Origin: Mesostigma viride
Lineage: Eukaryota; Streptophyta; Mesostigmatophyceae; Mesostigmatales; Mesostigmataceae
DNA length: 64,000 nucleotides
Assembly: GCA_009746045.1 (NCBI GenBank)
Contig: RPFO01000891.1
Location: 1,418,410-1,482,409 of the forward strand
Reading direction: 5' to 3'
The stretch's first letter is position 1, and each line of letters starts with the position of its first letter. The position numbers were made by a program, and so were the translations under genes. The notes below the pieces were generated by a model. It did no database searches, was not told the origin of the DNA, and saw only the letters and a program-made list of their open reading frames with translations. Positions 1 through 37,225 of the stretch are shown here, in pieces.

Positions 1-1000
1 AGGAAGGGCAAAAGGGCAAGAAGGGCAAGAAGGGCAAGAAGGGCAAGAAGGGCAAGAAGGGCAAGAAGGGCAAGAAGGGCAAGAAGGGCAAGAAGGGCAA
101 GAAGGGCAAGAAGGGCAAGAAGGGCAAGAAGGGCAAGAAGGGCAAGAAGGGCGAGAAGGGCAAGAAGGGCAAGAAGGGCGAGAAGGGCGAGAAGGGCGAG
201 AAGGGCGAGAAGGGTTAGAAGGGTAAGAAGGGCGAGAAGGGCAAGAAGGGCAAGAAGGGCAAGAAAGGTTAGAAGGGTAAGAAGGGCAAGAAGGGCAAGA
301 AGGGCAAGAAGGGCAAGAAGGGCAAGAAAGGTTAGAAGGGTAAGAAGGGCAAGAAGGGCAAGAAGGGCAAGAAGGGCAAGAAGGGCAAGAAGGGCAAGAA
401 GGGCAAGAAGGGCAAGAAGGGCAAGAAGGGCAAGAAGGGCAAGAAGGGCAAGAAGGGCAAGAAGGGCAAGAAGGGCAAGAAGGGCAAGAAGGGCAAGAAG
501 GGCAAGAAGGGCAAGAAGGGCAAGAAGGGCAAGAAGGGCAAGAAGGGCTGGAAGGGCTGGAAGGGCAAGAAGGGCAAGAAGGGCAAGAAGGGCAAGAAGG
601 GCAAGAAGGGCAAGAAGGGCAAGAAGGGCAAGAAGGGCAAGAAGGGCAAGAAGGGCAAGAAGGGCAAGAAGGGCAAGAAGGGCAAGAAGGGCAAGAAGGG
701 CAAGAAGGGCAAGAAGGGCAAGAAGGGCAAGAAGGGCAAGAAGGGCAAGAAGGGCAAGAAGGGCAAGAAAGGTTAGAAGGGCAGGAAGGGCAAGAAGGGC
801 AAGAAGGGCAAGAAGGGCAAGAAGAGCAAGAAGGGCAAGAAGGGCAAGAGGGGCAAGAAGGGCAAGAAGGGCAAGAAGGGCAAGAAGGGCAAGAAGGGCA
901 AGAAGGGCAAGAAGGGCGAGAAGGGCGAGAAGGGCAAGAAGGGCAAGAAGGACAAGAAGGGCAAGAAGGGCAAGAAGGGCAAGAAGGGCAAGAAGGGCAG
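1..1000. repeat. 9-bp minisatellite (AAGGGCAAG)n
   Basis: About 110 units of a purine-rich 9-mer, with variants carrying GCG, GTT or GGCTGG in place of GGCAAG. Read on the minus strand it would give an endless Leu-Pro-Phe repeat, but it begins 20 nt beyond a splice donor (GTACGC, 1020 downward) of the UNC93-like gene. It is therefore best read as intronic satellite, not protein. Confidence 0.95.
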
Positions 1001-1020
1001 ACATTCCGAGGGGTGCGTAC

Positions 1021-10882
<9,862 letters not shown>

Positions 10883-11772
10883 CGCCCTCCACTAACGCTG
10901 CAGTGGCAGCAGACGCTGTCACCGCAGTAAACTCATTATCGATCCCATTACGTTAATGTACTCAAGGTGCGGCTGACGCGCAATTATCATTTAGCCTATA
11001 TATCCATAAGGGCTGCGCATGCGCCTGAGCCCACAAGCAGCCATTCTCTACTGTGTCGAGCCTCACAACAGGAACACCGCAGCATTTCTTCTAAATTGGG
11101 CGATTGTGCCTTCTACGTAATTTCTAGTTGGAGTGCATGTCTGCTGCCATATCTGATTATTGCGTGGGAGCAGTTACCCGGTTTAGGAACGACGACTCGC
11201 GTCCTCCCGTTCCGGGTCAGTGGGCGCTCGCGCCTGGTGTCTCGTGAGCAACGCGAGTGACGGTCCAGGCCATGTCACTAAGGGACGGCCATAATATGGG
11301 CTGTACGACGCCGTATGCGAGTATGAGTTCAGGTCGTCAGCCCAAGTGGAACCCTGCCTGCCGGCCATTTGGAGCTTTTCCGCTGCGCGCCAAGATGATT
11401 TCACTGCGGTACGGTACTGGTCTAGCCTAAGGTAATTGCCCCGTAATTATTTGTGCAGCCATGACGACTGATGAGTTGTCAGTTGATCCGTGCTTGTGTG
11501 CAGCTTTAGGGTTACTTACTGGTGCTTGCCTCACAGGCGTGGCGCGGCGCGCCGCGAGTACCATGCATGCACCACCACCAACACGTTCCACCAGACCACC
11601 CACCACTCCAGCAACGTAGAACGACGTCGACCATTGAGACAGCGAGGGAGTGCGTTGATCGCTTGTGCCTTAGCGTAGCGTAACGTAGCTTTACGCGGCT
11701 AGACATCCATCCCTCGTCTGCCGCTTTCTAACTACTTGCCCTCGCGGCCTGAAATTTAGAAGTCCGCCGAAA
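10883..11772. promoter_or_regulatory. Divergent intergenic region, UNC93-like gene / V-ATPase subunit E
   Basis: About 890 bp between the start codons of two head-to-head genes; promoters and 5' UTRs of both must lie here. I could not pick out a TATA box with confidence. Sequence is mostly unique and not repeat-dominated, unlike the neighbouring introns. Confidence 0.5.
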
Positions 11773-13433
11773 ATGAATGACCAAGTGGTTGAGAAGCAGA
11801 TTAACCAGATGGTGCAGTTTATTCGGCAGGAGGCTGAGGAGAAGGCCAATGAGATCAACATTGCTGCTGAGGAGGTAATGGATGGGCCAGAGTTTCCATC
11901 GCTGAATTAGGGGAAATAAATAAATAATTTTTTGCAATGCTTGAGACGTTTATTTTGGGAGGTTATCGGCACTTACTCGGGACAATGCTATGTATTGGAT
12001 TTGCAGGAATTCCAAATCGAGAAACTGCAAATGGTCGAAGCTGAGAAGCAGAAGGTCAAGAGGGAATATGAGAGGAAGGAGCAGCAGGCGGAGGTCAAGA
12101 AGAAGATGTAAGCAACTACTTGGCATTTTCAGTTTGAAATTCTTGGTTTTGGTTTCTGTTATATGATCCAGGCAGTGGCTTACGGTGATTACCCAAGCAC
12201 TGCCGATGTCGTCGTCCCTATTCCAGTGAGTACTCCATGCAGCTCAACCAAGCTCGTATCAAGGTCTTGCAAGCACGGGAAGATGGCATCCGGAAAATCA
12301 AGGCCGACGCCATGCACAAGCTGGCCCAGATTGCCGTGCCGACAAACCCAGCGTACAAGACTCTGTTGGTTGACTTGATTGTTCAGGTGGGCTATTACAT
12401 ATTCTATGCTTCAGATTTGTTGTTTCCTCTTTCCCTTAACCGCTGATTGCTGTTTTTTGTTTAGTTTTCTGATCGAACAATTGAGCCCAATTTGACTGGC
12501 TAGGCAAGCTTTTTACTTTGTTTCCTTGCTCATTGACAGGGTTAGGAGGCACATTTCACATTTCCCTCACTGAAGTTAACCTCTCAATGTCGCGCTGGTT
12601 TGTGCAGGCCCTGCACAGCATTGGCCTGTCAGAAGTCAGCGTCCGCGTCCGTGAGTGTGACGTTGGACTGGCCAGGACTGTCCTGGATGAGGCAGTCAAC
12701 ACGTTTGCTTCCAAGTACGGCAAGGCAAAGCCAGTGGCTGTGCTTGATACGCAACACTTCCTTCCCCCCCCGCCGACTCCAGGCTACGATGGCCCAACCT
12801 GGTAAGTAAATGCCTTTTTGTCATTAATTAGAAGAGAGTATGCGGAAGCTTCTACCCTTTTGCCATTGGCTGATTTGAAGCTAGTGCCCTTGTTTGTCTC
12901 AGGAAAAGCACTAGAGGCTTACTGTTTGTCACCATTTTTTTCCTGAGCCAGTAAAGACAATTGTAGCCCATGGAACATACCATGCATCCATTACATGCAT
13001 AGTCACTCTTGTAGTTGCATCTCTGGTACCACGCACAACCATTTGCATTGGAGCGCATTGCATCTATGCACGGTTCATTTATCATCTATCCGCGCATCAT
13101 CTATGCTTTCTTATTTGAATGACATGACTCCTGGTTCTTGGTCCCTGCCGCCCTGTGCCTCAACTGCCCTGTTCTTTTGTCCCACAGCGATGGTGGCATC
13201 ATGCTGCTGAGCAAAGACGGGCGCATCACGTGCATGAACACGTTGGAAGAGAGGCTGGAGATCGCCTTCCAGGCGCTGCTGCCAGAGGTAGGCACCCAGT
13301 CTAGGCAGCTCGCTTGTGAGAAGGTAGGCAGTGGGTATTGGGCCGAGGGCTGGTGGGCAGGCATGTGCACGGGCAGGCGGGCGGGCGGGCGGGCGGGTGG
13401 GCGGGCGGGCGGGTGGGCGGGCAGGCAGGCCGG

Positions 13434-13525
<92 letters not shown>

Positions 13526-14310
13526 TGGGCTGGTGTCCGGTGAATGTGGCAGATGAACTTGGCCAAGTTTATTTTTACCCAGTTTTACAATGGGCATCAT
13601 CCCCTCCCCCTTCCCCTGCTGCGGTGTGCGGCCCGCCTCAGATTTCCGTCTTGTTCCATATTTCTGATGAGAAAAACAGGATTAGTGGGGTGTTTGCATA
13701 AGCTATCCGCTGTGTACTGTTAGGCATGGGGCATGGGGCTGCAATATAGTGGTGGGGCAACTGCACGCATCGATAGAGGCACTAAGGGCTGGGATGTAGA
13801 AAATTTTAAGGCTCGGAATAGCAGTAACACATGGCTGTTGCTAGAATTGTGGATGGGTGTTTTGTGGAACCTGGGCTCGCTAGAATGGGCCACTGGCCTT
13901 GCATGGTTTAAGCGGCGCAGCACATGATCCTACCATCCTTTGTTGCATCATGGGACCAGACCTGGCAAGTTTCATTAGGCGCTGAAGCAGTGTCCAAGCC
14001 CATGAGGATGCCAACCAGCCAGGAGTCACGGCAGCGCAGGAGCTGCCGGGGGTTGGGGGGAGTTGGTTGAATGGGGTAGGGGTGGCAGCGGGGGTATAGC
14101 GCGGAATAGCTCATATATGCGGCCTTGTTGGCTGCTTTCACAATGTTTTGACCACTGGGGCCGGACGCTATTCATGGCACAGTGGCCGTGGAATTTTCGT
14201 CTTCTCACATCTTCCCCCCCTCCCCCTTGTGGCTTGCATGATGCTCCTCTGACTTCCTACGTCCGCAGATCCGGACAATGGTGTTCACCACCAAGCAGTT
14301 TGGTGCTTAA
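11773..14310 (+). CDS. V-type proton ATPase subunit E
   Basis: Peripheral-stalk subunit of the vacuolar proton pump, linking the V1 head to the membrane V0 part. Six exons: 11773-11874 (MNDQVVEKQINQMVQFIRQE), 12007-12107, 12227-12386 (YSMQLNQARIKVLQARE), 12608-12801 (ending at the first two bases of a Cys codon), 13188-13287 (DGGIMLLSKDGRITCMNTLE) and 14269-14310 (IRTMVFTTKQFGA, stop TAA). All introns are GT-AG and every phase closes, giving 232 aa, the usual length. The N-terminal half is a long charged helix as in the family; the C-terminal half is the conserved globular domain with the family's GGI...SKDGRI...NTLEERL signature. The fifth intron is nearly 1 kb and carries a GGCA/GGGC array. 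Intact and probably functional. Confidence 0.97.
13370..13525. repeat. (GGGC)n/(GGCA)n tetranucleotide array
   Basis: Starts as GGGC units, shifts to about 24 GGCA units. Lies in the last intron of V-ATPase subunit E, about 80 bp after the donor at 13288. Confidence 0.95.
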
Positions 14311-15151
14311 ACGCTGTGGGAAGCCTGGAGTAAGGGCTAGGATGCTATCGCAGTGGGCTGCATGATGCTGTGGAACAGTAACGCTGATTCGGGGGGGGTG
14401 TCGGAGTTTCACGCTGCATGACGTGTTATACACATGCCAGTCAGTGGTGTGACCAGTAACTCGGACGCTCGCTGATTTGGCGAGCTGTGTTGAAGTAAGC
14501 CTTGCCTGCTTGTGTATCTGCTGGGGAGAGCACGATTCTTCCATGTTGCTAGGGCTGCCCCTGGCCAGTGCTGAATTTTATGCAAGGGTTCCGCCAACCT
14601 GGTTTGCTCGCGTGGTGGGCAGCTAGGGAACCCGGGGTGCATGTCGCCAACCATTTCTGGCACGGAGGGGCAGACACGGAGATCATGCAGGCTTGCGGAA
14701 GTTATATATATATATTCATTGAGAATGATAAATTACGGAGGTGAGAATGGCATGCAGCAGAAGAAAATTTAACCCCGAAATTATACATATAAAAAATTAA
14801 AATTACTTACATCAGAGTGAAGGCACTCCCAATTAACAATAAACAGTCAGTTAATTAATTAATTGACACGTGGAATTAATATACACGTGATTGCGTCACA
14901 TGAGCGTAAGTCCTCAGTGGGAGGGGAACATGGGATGGAATGGATGATGTAAGCTATCTAGGTCCTAGTTACAATAAACAAGGCCAACGCTAACAACACT
15001 TGCACCTAGAGCAAGTGTTGTCTACATTCCCACCCTTGCAGGAAGTAGCTTAGAATGTATTATAGGCCATATGCCCCTTCTCTGGGCTATGTGCTACATA
15101 TACTCCCAACGGAGTTATGTTCCTAATTAATTAATTAACTACATCACAAAA
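14311..15151. other. Intergenic, contains dispersed repeat B (copy 1)
   Basis: 3' flank of V-ATPase subunit E. From about 14853 to 14972 it carries a TTAATTAATTAATTGACACG run followed by GCGTAAGTCCTCAGTGGGAG ... CTATCTAGGTCCTAGTTACA, matched at 45493-45607. No gene seen. Confidence 0.7.
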
Positions 15152-17880
15152 CTACGACACGCAGCAACATCGCTGCCGGCGCCCACCATGCAGGCCTGAG
15201 GGGGATCTAGACCGCATGGGTCGCGACAAAGTCGGCCCGGGTGCGGCGGAATAACACATCAGCCACGGTGCGAGTGAGGGCGAGTGACAGGCGCTGCCGC
15301 CAATACGAGGACCACGTGCGGGCAGACCACGGGGCGGCCTGACCCTCGAGGTCGAGGCGGTCTTCACGGCGCTTGCAGCACTCGTGGAAAAACTTCGCTG
15401 TCTTGAGGCGCCCATGGCCCCGAACTCCTCACTCAAGGACAAACGGGATGACCCGGTGGGGCCCCACATTGCCGTAGGGCGTAGCAGGCAAACTTGTCGC
15501 GCTCGGCCCCAGCGGCAGCAGCGCCGGCGTCCACAGCCGCGCCTGGAGGATGTGGCGACTGGAGAGCGGCCGAGCCATGCGGAGAAATTGATGAGCAGGT
15601 GGCAAACCTGCCCATCGTAGTCAAGCACAGTCATGTCGGGGCGGTGGTTGGGTGAGTAGAGGGCGGCCCCATCCGCGTCCTCGCTCTTGATGCATGGTGG
15701 AGTGGGGAAATCTTGACCGACCGAACCATGGCACACACCAGCCGGAGGAGAGCGGTATGGAGATAGAGGAACCAGTTCTGGTTCTGCTGGCCACCCATGC
15801 ACGCGATGTAGTGCGTCCCAGTACTTAGCATCGAGAGCAAGCCCGCAGCCGCCGCAGGACGCACCCGCCGTGATGAGAGGTTGCGGGGCAAACAGCTGGT
15901 GGCGGAGAGCGATGGCGTAAAGGGCCGGAACCAGCGTGAACAAAGGGCTCATATGGGGAGGGTGCGCAGGAATGCGGCCCCCACGCTCCCCTCAAGGGAA
16001 ACAGAGTGAAGCCAAGCCTTCCCCTGATCACGTTCAAGCTCGCATGCAGACCCATCCAGTCGGCACAGTGTAGTATACCCGCGTAGGCCGGTCTTTTGTT
16101 GTTTTTCATGAACGCAGGCAGGGAAGACACTATAGGACTGACGACAGTGGACACGCCGGGCGTCACCCCGGGGCAGGCGACGGCCTGGGCGCACGGGGCG
16201 GACGAGGTCGCAGGCCTGCTGGATCCCGAGGTAAGAATCCTGCACTGCCTGCACAAAGGGGAAGGGGGATGGGGTGACCAAGTCGGGAATGGCGCTGACG
16301 GCGCTGGCCGGGGACCAACCGGCCGGCGGATCTCCGCCCAGGCCTGAGCAACAGAGCCAAGGAAGGCGGCGGGGGCGAGGCGGGCGGCGCGGGTGAGCCC
16401 ACACCCGCCCATGCGGCAGGGGAGGGTGGCCAAGCGCATGAAGTGAGCTCACTGTGGCAGGCCGGCTAGGGCCGGGGAGGAGCACCTGCAAGGCGGCCTG
16501 AATGCGCTCGTTATGGCCTTCCGCAGCAATCCGCGCACCAAGTGGGGGGGAGCGCCACGGAGCCAGTGAACCACCCGTGGGTGGGCGCAAAACCACAGGA
16601 GCCAGGAGCCCTTTGGTCTGGGGGTCCTTGAGGCGCGCCCAAGTCTCGAGGACATGGGTGCGCTGTTCCACGGTGGCCCGGAGCTCCTCTCGACATAGTC
16701 AGGGTCACCCACAGGGACGCCCAGGCCGGCACGAGAAACCACGCCGGCACCCGCGCCAATGCCCCCGGGACAGCTGCGGGGAAGCCAAGCTTGGCCGGGG
16801 AGGGTGAGCCGAAGGTTGATGGCCGCCATGGCCACTTCAAGGGCAGCCAGGGCTGCAACCACGTGGTACAGCGTCGGCCGGGCTAAGGGCATGGATATCA
16901 AGGAGACAACCAGCGCAGGCCAGAAATCGGGAGAATCCGGACCATGGTAGCTCGAGCCTGCCGTTATCTTGTCCGCGTGTTCGAGTCGTTCAGGATGATG
17001 AAAATGAATGGTGATGGAAATGTGTAGCCTTGTGCATTGAAATTATGGCTCAGTGGCTTACGTGTAGAGCGACTAGATGACCTAGACGGTGGGGCCGGAA
17101 ACAGCATGCTTGATCATAAGGGCATGGATATCGTCCATATAGGCGAGGAGCACGACATCCGGGTGCGCAGCGTGGACACCTTGGAGAGCCTTGTGCAGCG
17201 GGGCGGACAGGTAAAAGGGGCCGAAAGGGTCGCCTTGCTGGGTTCCCGTGCGGGAAGGCGACGTCGGCGAACGTCCCATCCTCCATGAGAAAGGAGAGTT
17301 CATTGATCGAGTGGGTTCACCGTAGCAGGCTGCTGTCCACGCAAGAAGGTCAGGGAACGCCTCGCCGACGGCCTCAAAGATGCTAGCCTTGGTGACAGCA
17401 TTGAACGCATTGTGGCAATCCACCTTCAGCGCCATGTGGGTCGGATGCGTCTCTACTCTCTAGGTAGGCCTGAACTGTGTGCACGATGATGTCGCTGCCC
17501 CCTTTGGTGGCGACGCCAAGCTGGGCCGCGACGGACTCCTCAGTATCACTCCGGTTGGGGCAGAAGTAGGCGCGAAACTCGGGGGCCTTTTGGCGACAAA
17601 TGACCTAATACTCACCAGCTTGCGTAGGACCTCGCCGCAACTGAGCAATGGGACGAACGCGGCCAGCAGGCGGGGGGACGTCGTCTTTCAGGAGGGCAAT
17701 GAGGCGTGCCCCAGCCAGCCAAGGGCGCACGTACCGCTGGGGCCAGGTACCCCGCGGCCAAGTCGGCGGCAGCCTCAAAGAGTGCGGACACAGGCATACA
17801 TATAACAACAAAACACAGAAGGAATTATATACATGCCGATGACACAGCTCTTTGAGGACACGACACATGCACGTACTTAC
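15152..17880 (-). pseudogene. Degenerate LINE reverse transcriptase
   Basis: Minus-strand fragments in several frames together resemble a non-LTR retrotransposon polyprotein. In order: ALFEAAADLAAGYLAPAVRA and LIALLKDDVPPPAGRVRPIA (N-terminal RT), VGEVLRKLVS-type block shifted in frame, LKVDCHNAFNAV (RT motif A, Asp), GTQQGDPFGPFYLSAPLHKA (motif B), AYMDDIH (motif C, catalytic Asp pair, about 17132), then LPCRMGGCGLTRAARLAPAAFLG and a C-terminal HRPDMTVLD block like the restriction-type endonuclease region of such elements. At least three frameshifts and an inserted short element (16900-17116) make it a dead copy. It differs from the LINE at 42563-45167, whose RT reads YADD. Confidence 0.8.
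16900..17116 (-). mobile_element. Short retroelement family A, copy 1, nested in the LINE pseudogene
   Basis: 217 bp flanked by an exact 16-bp duplication TAAGGGCATGGATATC at 16884-16899 and 17117-17132. The host RT continues on both sides at its AYMDDIH motif, so the insertion came after the LINE. Plus-strand ends: AAGGAGACAACCAGCGCAGG ... GCATGCTTGATCA. Compared with the 301-bp copy at 45934 it lacks the far end; all truncated copies but the one at 51270 keep the AAGGAGAC terminus, which suggests that terminus is the 3' end (element on minus). Confidence 0.85.
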
Positions 17881-18011
17881 AGACATGGCTCGACTGCCTG
17901 GATATCGAAGCCTGAACTCGTGGTAGACGTAGAGGTCAGCAAGAAGACCGAGGCCATGGCGCGGTTGGGCTCACTCAGCCACAGCCATCTGGTGAAATTA
18001 AGATTAAATCT

Positions 18012-18041
18012 GAAATTAAGAGGTCTGGACCTCTTAATTTC
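18012..18041. repeat. Perfect inverted repeat, 14-bp arms
   Basis: GAAATTAAGAGGTC, two-base spacer TG, then the exact complement GACCTCTTAATTTC. Just upstream is another GAAATTAAG-like segment. No adjacent gene explains it. Confidence 0.9.
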
Positions 18042-18408
18042 TTCTTGATGGCTCTGGTGTCCAGCACCAGGACCGCGTCAAGCTGCTGGGTAGCTTACTC
18101 CCCAGCTGCGAGGCTGACGTAGACCATGCATTGTATCTCCCTCGCCTGGCACGCTTGACGCCAATATGCAAGGCCCTGTGCATGGCGCAAGCTAGCCCTT
18201 CGGCACGCCAGAGAAACAGGAGCTGTACTAAGTCCGTTTTCGTGGTACCAGTTGAAGTCCTACCACTCTAACGGACTGAGTTTGTGCGCCTACCAGGCAC
18301 AGCGCCAATTTTAATATCCAATAATTTAACGGTCAAACCTGGCGGGAAAGAAAGATCTAGACGTAACTTTCCGTATAGAGCACTTCAGACCGTACTTGGG
18401 ACACCTGG

Positions 18409-18600
18409 CCAAGGAGATATTCTGATAAGGCACTCCGCAAAGGTGAAAACCATTTGCGTTCAGTGCCGGGCCGCGGAAAACGCGGAAAAACGCGATCTGC
18501 AAATGAATCCGACCGGAATCGAACTGGGGACCTCTCGCACCAACTTTCGCTGACTATAGGACGGACGTCTCCGGTTACCATGGCAGCGCCAACTTACACC
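18409..18600 (-). mobile_element. tRNA(Glu)-like SINE
   Basis: On the minus strand, 18565-18508 folds like a tRNA with its anticodon arm deleted: acceptor arms TCCGTCC and GGTCGGA pair at six of seven positions, a D-arm-like TATAGTCAGC is present, and the T arm holds the Pol III B box AGTTCGATTCC. The order resembles tRNA(Glu) (compare CGAGAGGTCCCCAGTTCGATTCC). The body continues to about 18409 with GCAAATGGTTTTCACCTTTG and CGGAGTGCCTTATCAG, a segment repeated at 18809-18861. Read as a SINE, not a functional tRNA. Confidence 0.65.
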
Positions 18601-18808
18601 TACAGTCATCCGCAAAAGTTCTCCTGTCCGGGGAGTGATGCAAGCCTTTCGGATTTGGTACTAGATAAATCACTTGAGATCTGTGTGTAGGAGTACTACA
18701 CACGTGTCTGCACGCGAGACTTGTTCAACGTCTCGCAACGTGAGACGGGCTGAACACGGCTGAATCCTTCTTTAGAAGGGGGCGTAGCCGGTACTATCGA
18801 AATCAGCC

Positions 18809-18861
18809 AAGCGTATATTCTGATTAGGCACTCCGCAAAGGTGAAAACCATTTGCGTTCTT
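18809..18861 (-). mobile_element. Second, truncated copy of the tRNA-like SINE tail
   Basis: About 50 bp nearly identical to 18414-18464 (plus-strand core AGGCACTCCGCAAAGGTGAA), lacking the tRNA-like head. Loss of the head and retention of the tail fits 5' truncation. Confidence 0.7.
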
Positions 18862-19039
18862 CAAGGAGATATGCTTGAGCAAAGTTAGGGGGACCGTACC
18901 ATGGTGCAATGGTCCGACCTACATGTATGCATGAAAAATATTGACGCGCATGGCGCTATGGCGGTACGTGCAAACAACTGACTGGTACGGGACAATGGCT
19001 TGACGTATTGGACTCAAACTTTGTAGGCATTATCCTTAT

Positions 19040-19319
19040 CAAGGAGACAACCAGCGCAGGCCAGAATTAAATCGGGAGAATCTGGACCATGGTAGCTCGA
19101 GCCTGCCGTTATCTTGTCCACGTGTTCGAGTCGTAAGTCGTTCAGGATGATGAAGATGAATGGTGATGGAAATGTGTATCCTTGTGCATTGAAATTATGG
19201 CTGGCTTATGGGTAGAGCGACTAGATGACCTAGACGGTGGGGCCGGAAACAGCATGCTTGATCAGGGCGTGTGTTTCGAGCCTAACTGGCCGGGAGTGTC
19301 TAGTGGTGAGCACCATTCC
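19040..19319 (-). mobile_element. Short retroelement family A, copy 2
   Basis: 280 bp from CAAGGAGACAACCAGCGCAG to GTGAGCACCATTCC, flanked by TTATCCTTAT at 19030-19039 and 19320-19329. On the plus strand it includes AGAGCGACTAGATGACC and GTGTTTCGAGCC, faintly tRNA-like. Confidence 0.85.
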
Positions 19320-19329
19320 TTATCCTTAT

Positions 19330-19979
19330 GCCCAAAACATGTTATATCCCTAGCCATGGAACCTTTGAAGATGCGTAGATGGGTCTTGAGGTGCTGGTCG
19401 GCGCAGCAAATCATGTTAGCTAGCGGCTAGGCAGTGTCAGTGCTGCATGTTGCTAGGCGGAATTAAAATTTCGAGATATCTGTGCATGTATAAACTTTTT
19501 ACGTTGTCGCCAACCAGATATGTTAGAACTGGCAGCCAGGAAAGGCTCGAGGCTACGCCTATGAATCTGGCGTGCTGGCTCCCGCAAGAAAGGTAATCTG
19601 CTGTTCTGACCTGGTATACGTTCTCGTCGGCCTCCTAGTGTGTTCCACCAAACGGAGGCCGGATTATCAACATGCATTATCTAGCTAGAGCCCTCAGGTC
19701 TGGGACCTGCCTAGGGAGCTGGCCAACACGATTAAGGAGCCACATTCTGCCCAGGATTCATTCGCACAACCCTGACCTGATCAGGTGCACCAGATCAAGT
19801 ACACCCCACCCTTAGCTGCACGCCTTGCCCTTGCAGTACCAGCCAAGACTGCACTTCATGTACATGTCCCATAGATCCGTCCGGCCCTCCATGGATCAAG
19901 GGCCTGGGACATGGCATGTGCGGCTGGGTGAAATAATACGTCCAGCTAAAGCTAGCTTGGCTGCATGTGCAGCGCACCC
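19330..19979. other. Intergenic, 3' flank of the methyltransferase gene
   Basis: About 650 bp between family A copy 2 and the stop codon of the methyltransferase gene. No open frame or repeat of note; polyadenylation of the minus-strand gene must occur here. Confidence 0.5.
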
Positions 19980-35830
<15,851 letters not shown>

Positions 35831-37225
35831 GCCTAATGCACTACGTTCCGTAAACGGGGCCGGGCTCGCCTCGGTCGAACCTTCTGGTAATACTAAAATG
35901 CACCTCCACTTAACGCTCTTCTATGCATTAATTAGATATGCAGCAAGTTGGACGGGTCCAGCGGGGCACAACGGTGCAACCAGATGGTGACCTCGTCAGA
36001 CCTTTCTGCTTAGAATTAGGCCACTGCTGAGCGTGCGGCGAGTTCAAATAGCGCACTGCTTGGCCCCATGGACTCGCATTGTAGTTGACAAAGATATCGC
36101 AGAGCATCGATGATTTATTGATTACAAAGTAGGACTGGTTGGATCACTGGAATACGGTACTTCGCTGTAATTGCATAGTTTCCCCCGCTCCCGGTGCTAC
36201 TGAGCCGCTGTATTAGAAGCCATTGTGTCCGACACACGATGACACGAACGCACAAGCGGTACATTCATCATCGTCCTACCATAATTCACTTCCCGGACTG
36301 GCCTGTGTTGTGCACTGGTGAATGGTGATCACAGTCGAAATGATTCGTGGATAACGATCAGGTCCCCCGTCTTCATGCGTTCATTTTAATTCTTTCAATT
36401 GTAACGAGATTGCAGAGCTCCTCACTAAAATAAGTCACTCTACAGTAGAGAATTGGACATTGTCTCTCTAGAGAGAGAGTTGAAGCCATGGCGCTATGCC
36501 AGGTGGCACAGGTGGCAGGCGTCGTCCGTGGCGGCAACTGCCAACTGGGAAGTTACCGCGGGAACTGCCAACCTGGGAAGTTGCCAACCGGTCGCAGGAC
36601 GCAACGCACGGCTCCCAAGCCACACGTCCGCCAGCCCGTACTCTGCGTGTAGCCTTGTATTGCGGCGCCGTTGAACCCGTACGACCTCCGTAGCCGCCGT
36701 GCCGAAGATCTGGCATCAGTGGGATGGCGCACGTGTAACCACCTTGCATAACGTGCTTTCCAGACAGAAGAAACTCGTGTCACCGTTGCGGGAGTGCACG
36801 AATTTGATGGCTACGGTATAAACTCGGAAATAAGCCGAAATTGCATTATAACTTCACGGGATTTACGAACGCACTTAATACTTATCCCTTGGAGAACTGA
36901 TGTTCGACCCGCGCTCACGGATGTAAATCCGCGTGCTGTAAGGTTATTGTCATCTTGTAATCAGCCAGCATCTTGCGCCACTTTCGAAGGTGGCAACAAA
37001 ATATGACTAATCTGTCACAAGAGGATACCCCAGGTTAGGGTTTTGAATGCCATTTAAGTCTCGGTGCTCCATTTGCTAGTTTCGATGGCGAAGACGACCA
37101 GGAGGATGCTTTGGCCTCGGTTGCCGTGCCTTCCCTCATGAAATTAATAATGCAGTTCTAGTGCAACCCTCATAGTTTTTTCTAAAGGAACCCTAGCATA
37201 AGGAGCCCCCAGTTGTACGCTCGAA
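35831..37225. promoter_or_regulatory. Divergent intergenic region, methyltransferase / MscS-like channel
   Basis: About 1.4 kb between head-to-head start codons. Mostly unique sequence, free of the arrays that fill nearby introns. 36530-36600 shows a short GGGAAGTT(A/G)CC motif repeated. The methyltransferase frame is open for some way above 35830, so part of this may be coding. No promoter element could be named with confidence. Confidence 0.5.

Noticed and set aside
18508-18565. Functional tRNA gene
   Set aside because: Acceptor stem has a mismatch and the anticodon arm is absent; tail is repeated elsewhere, so SINE.
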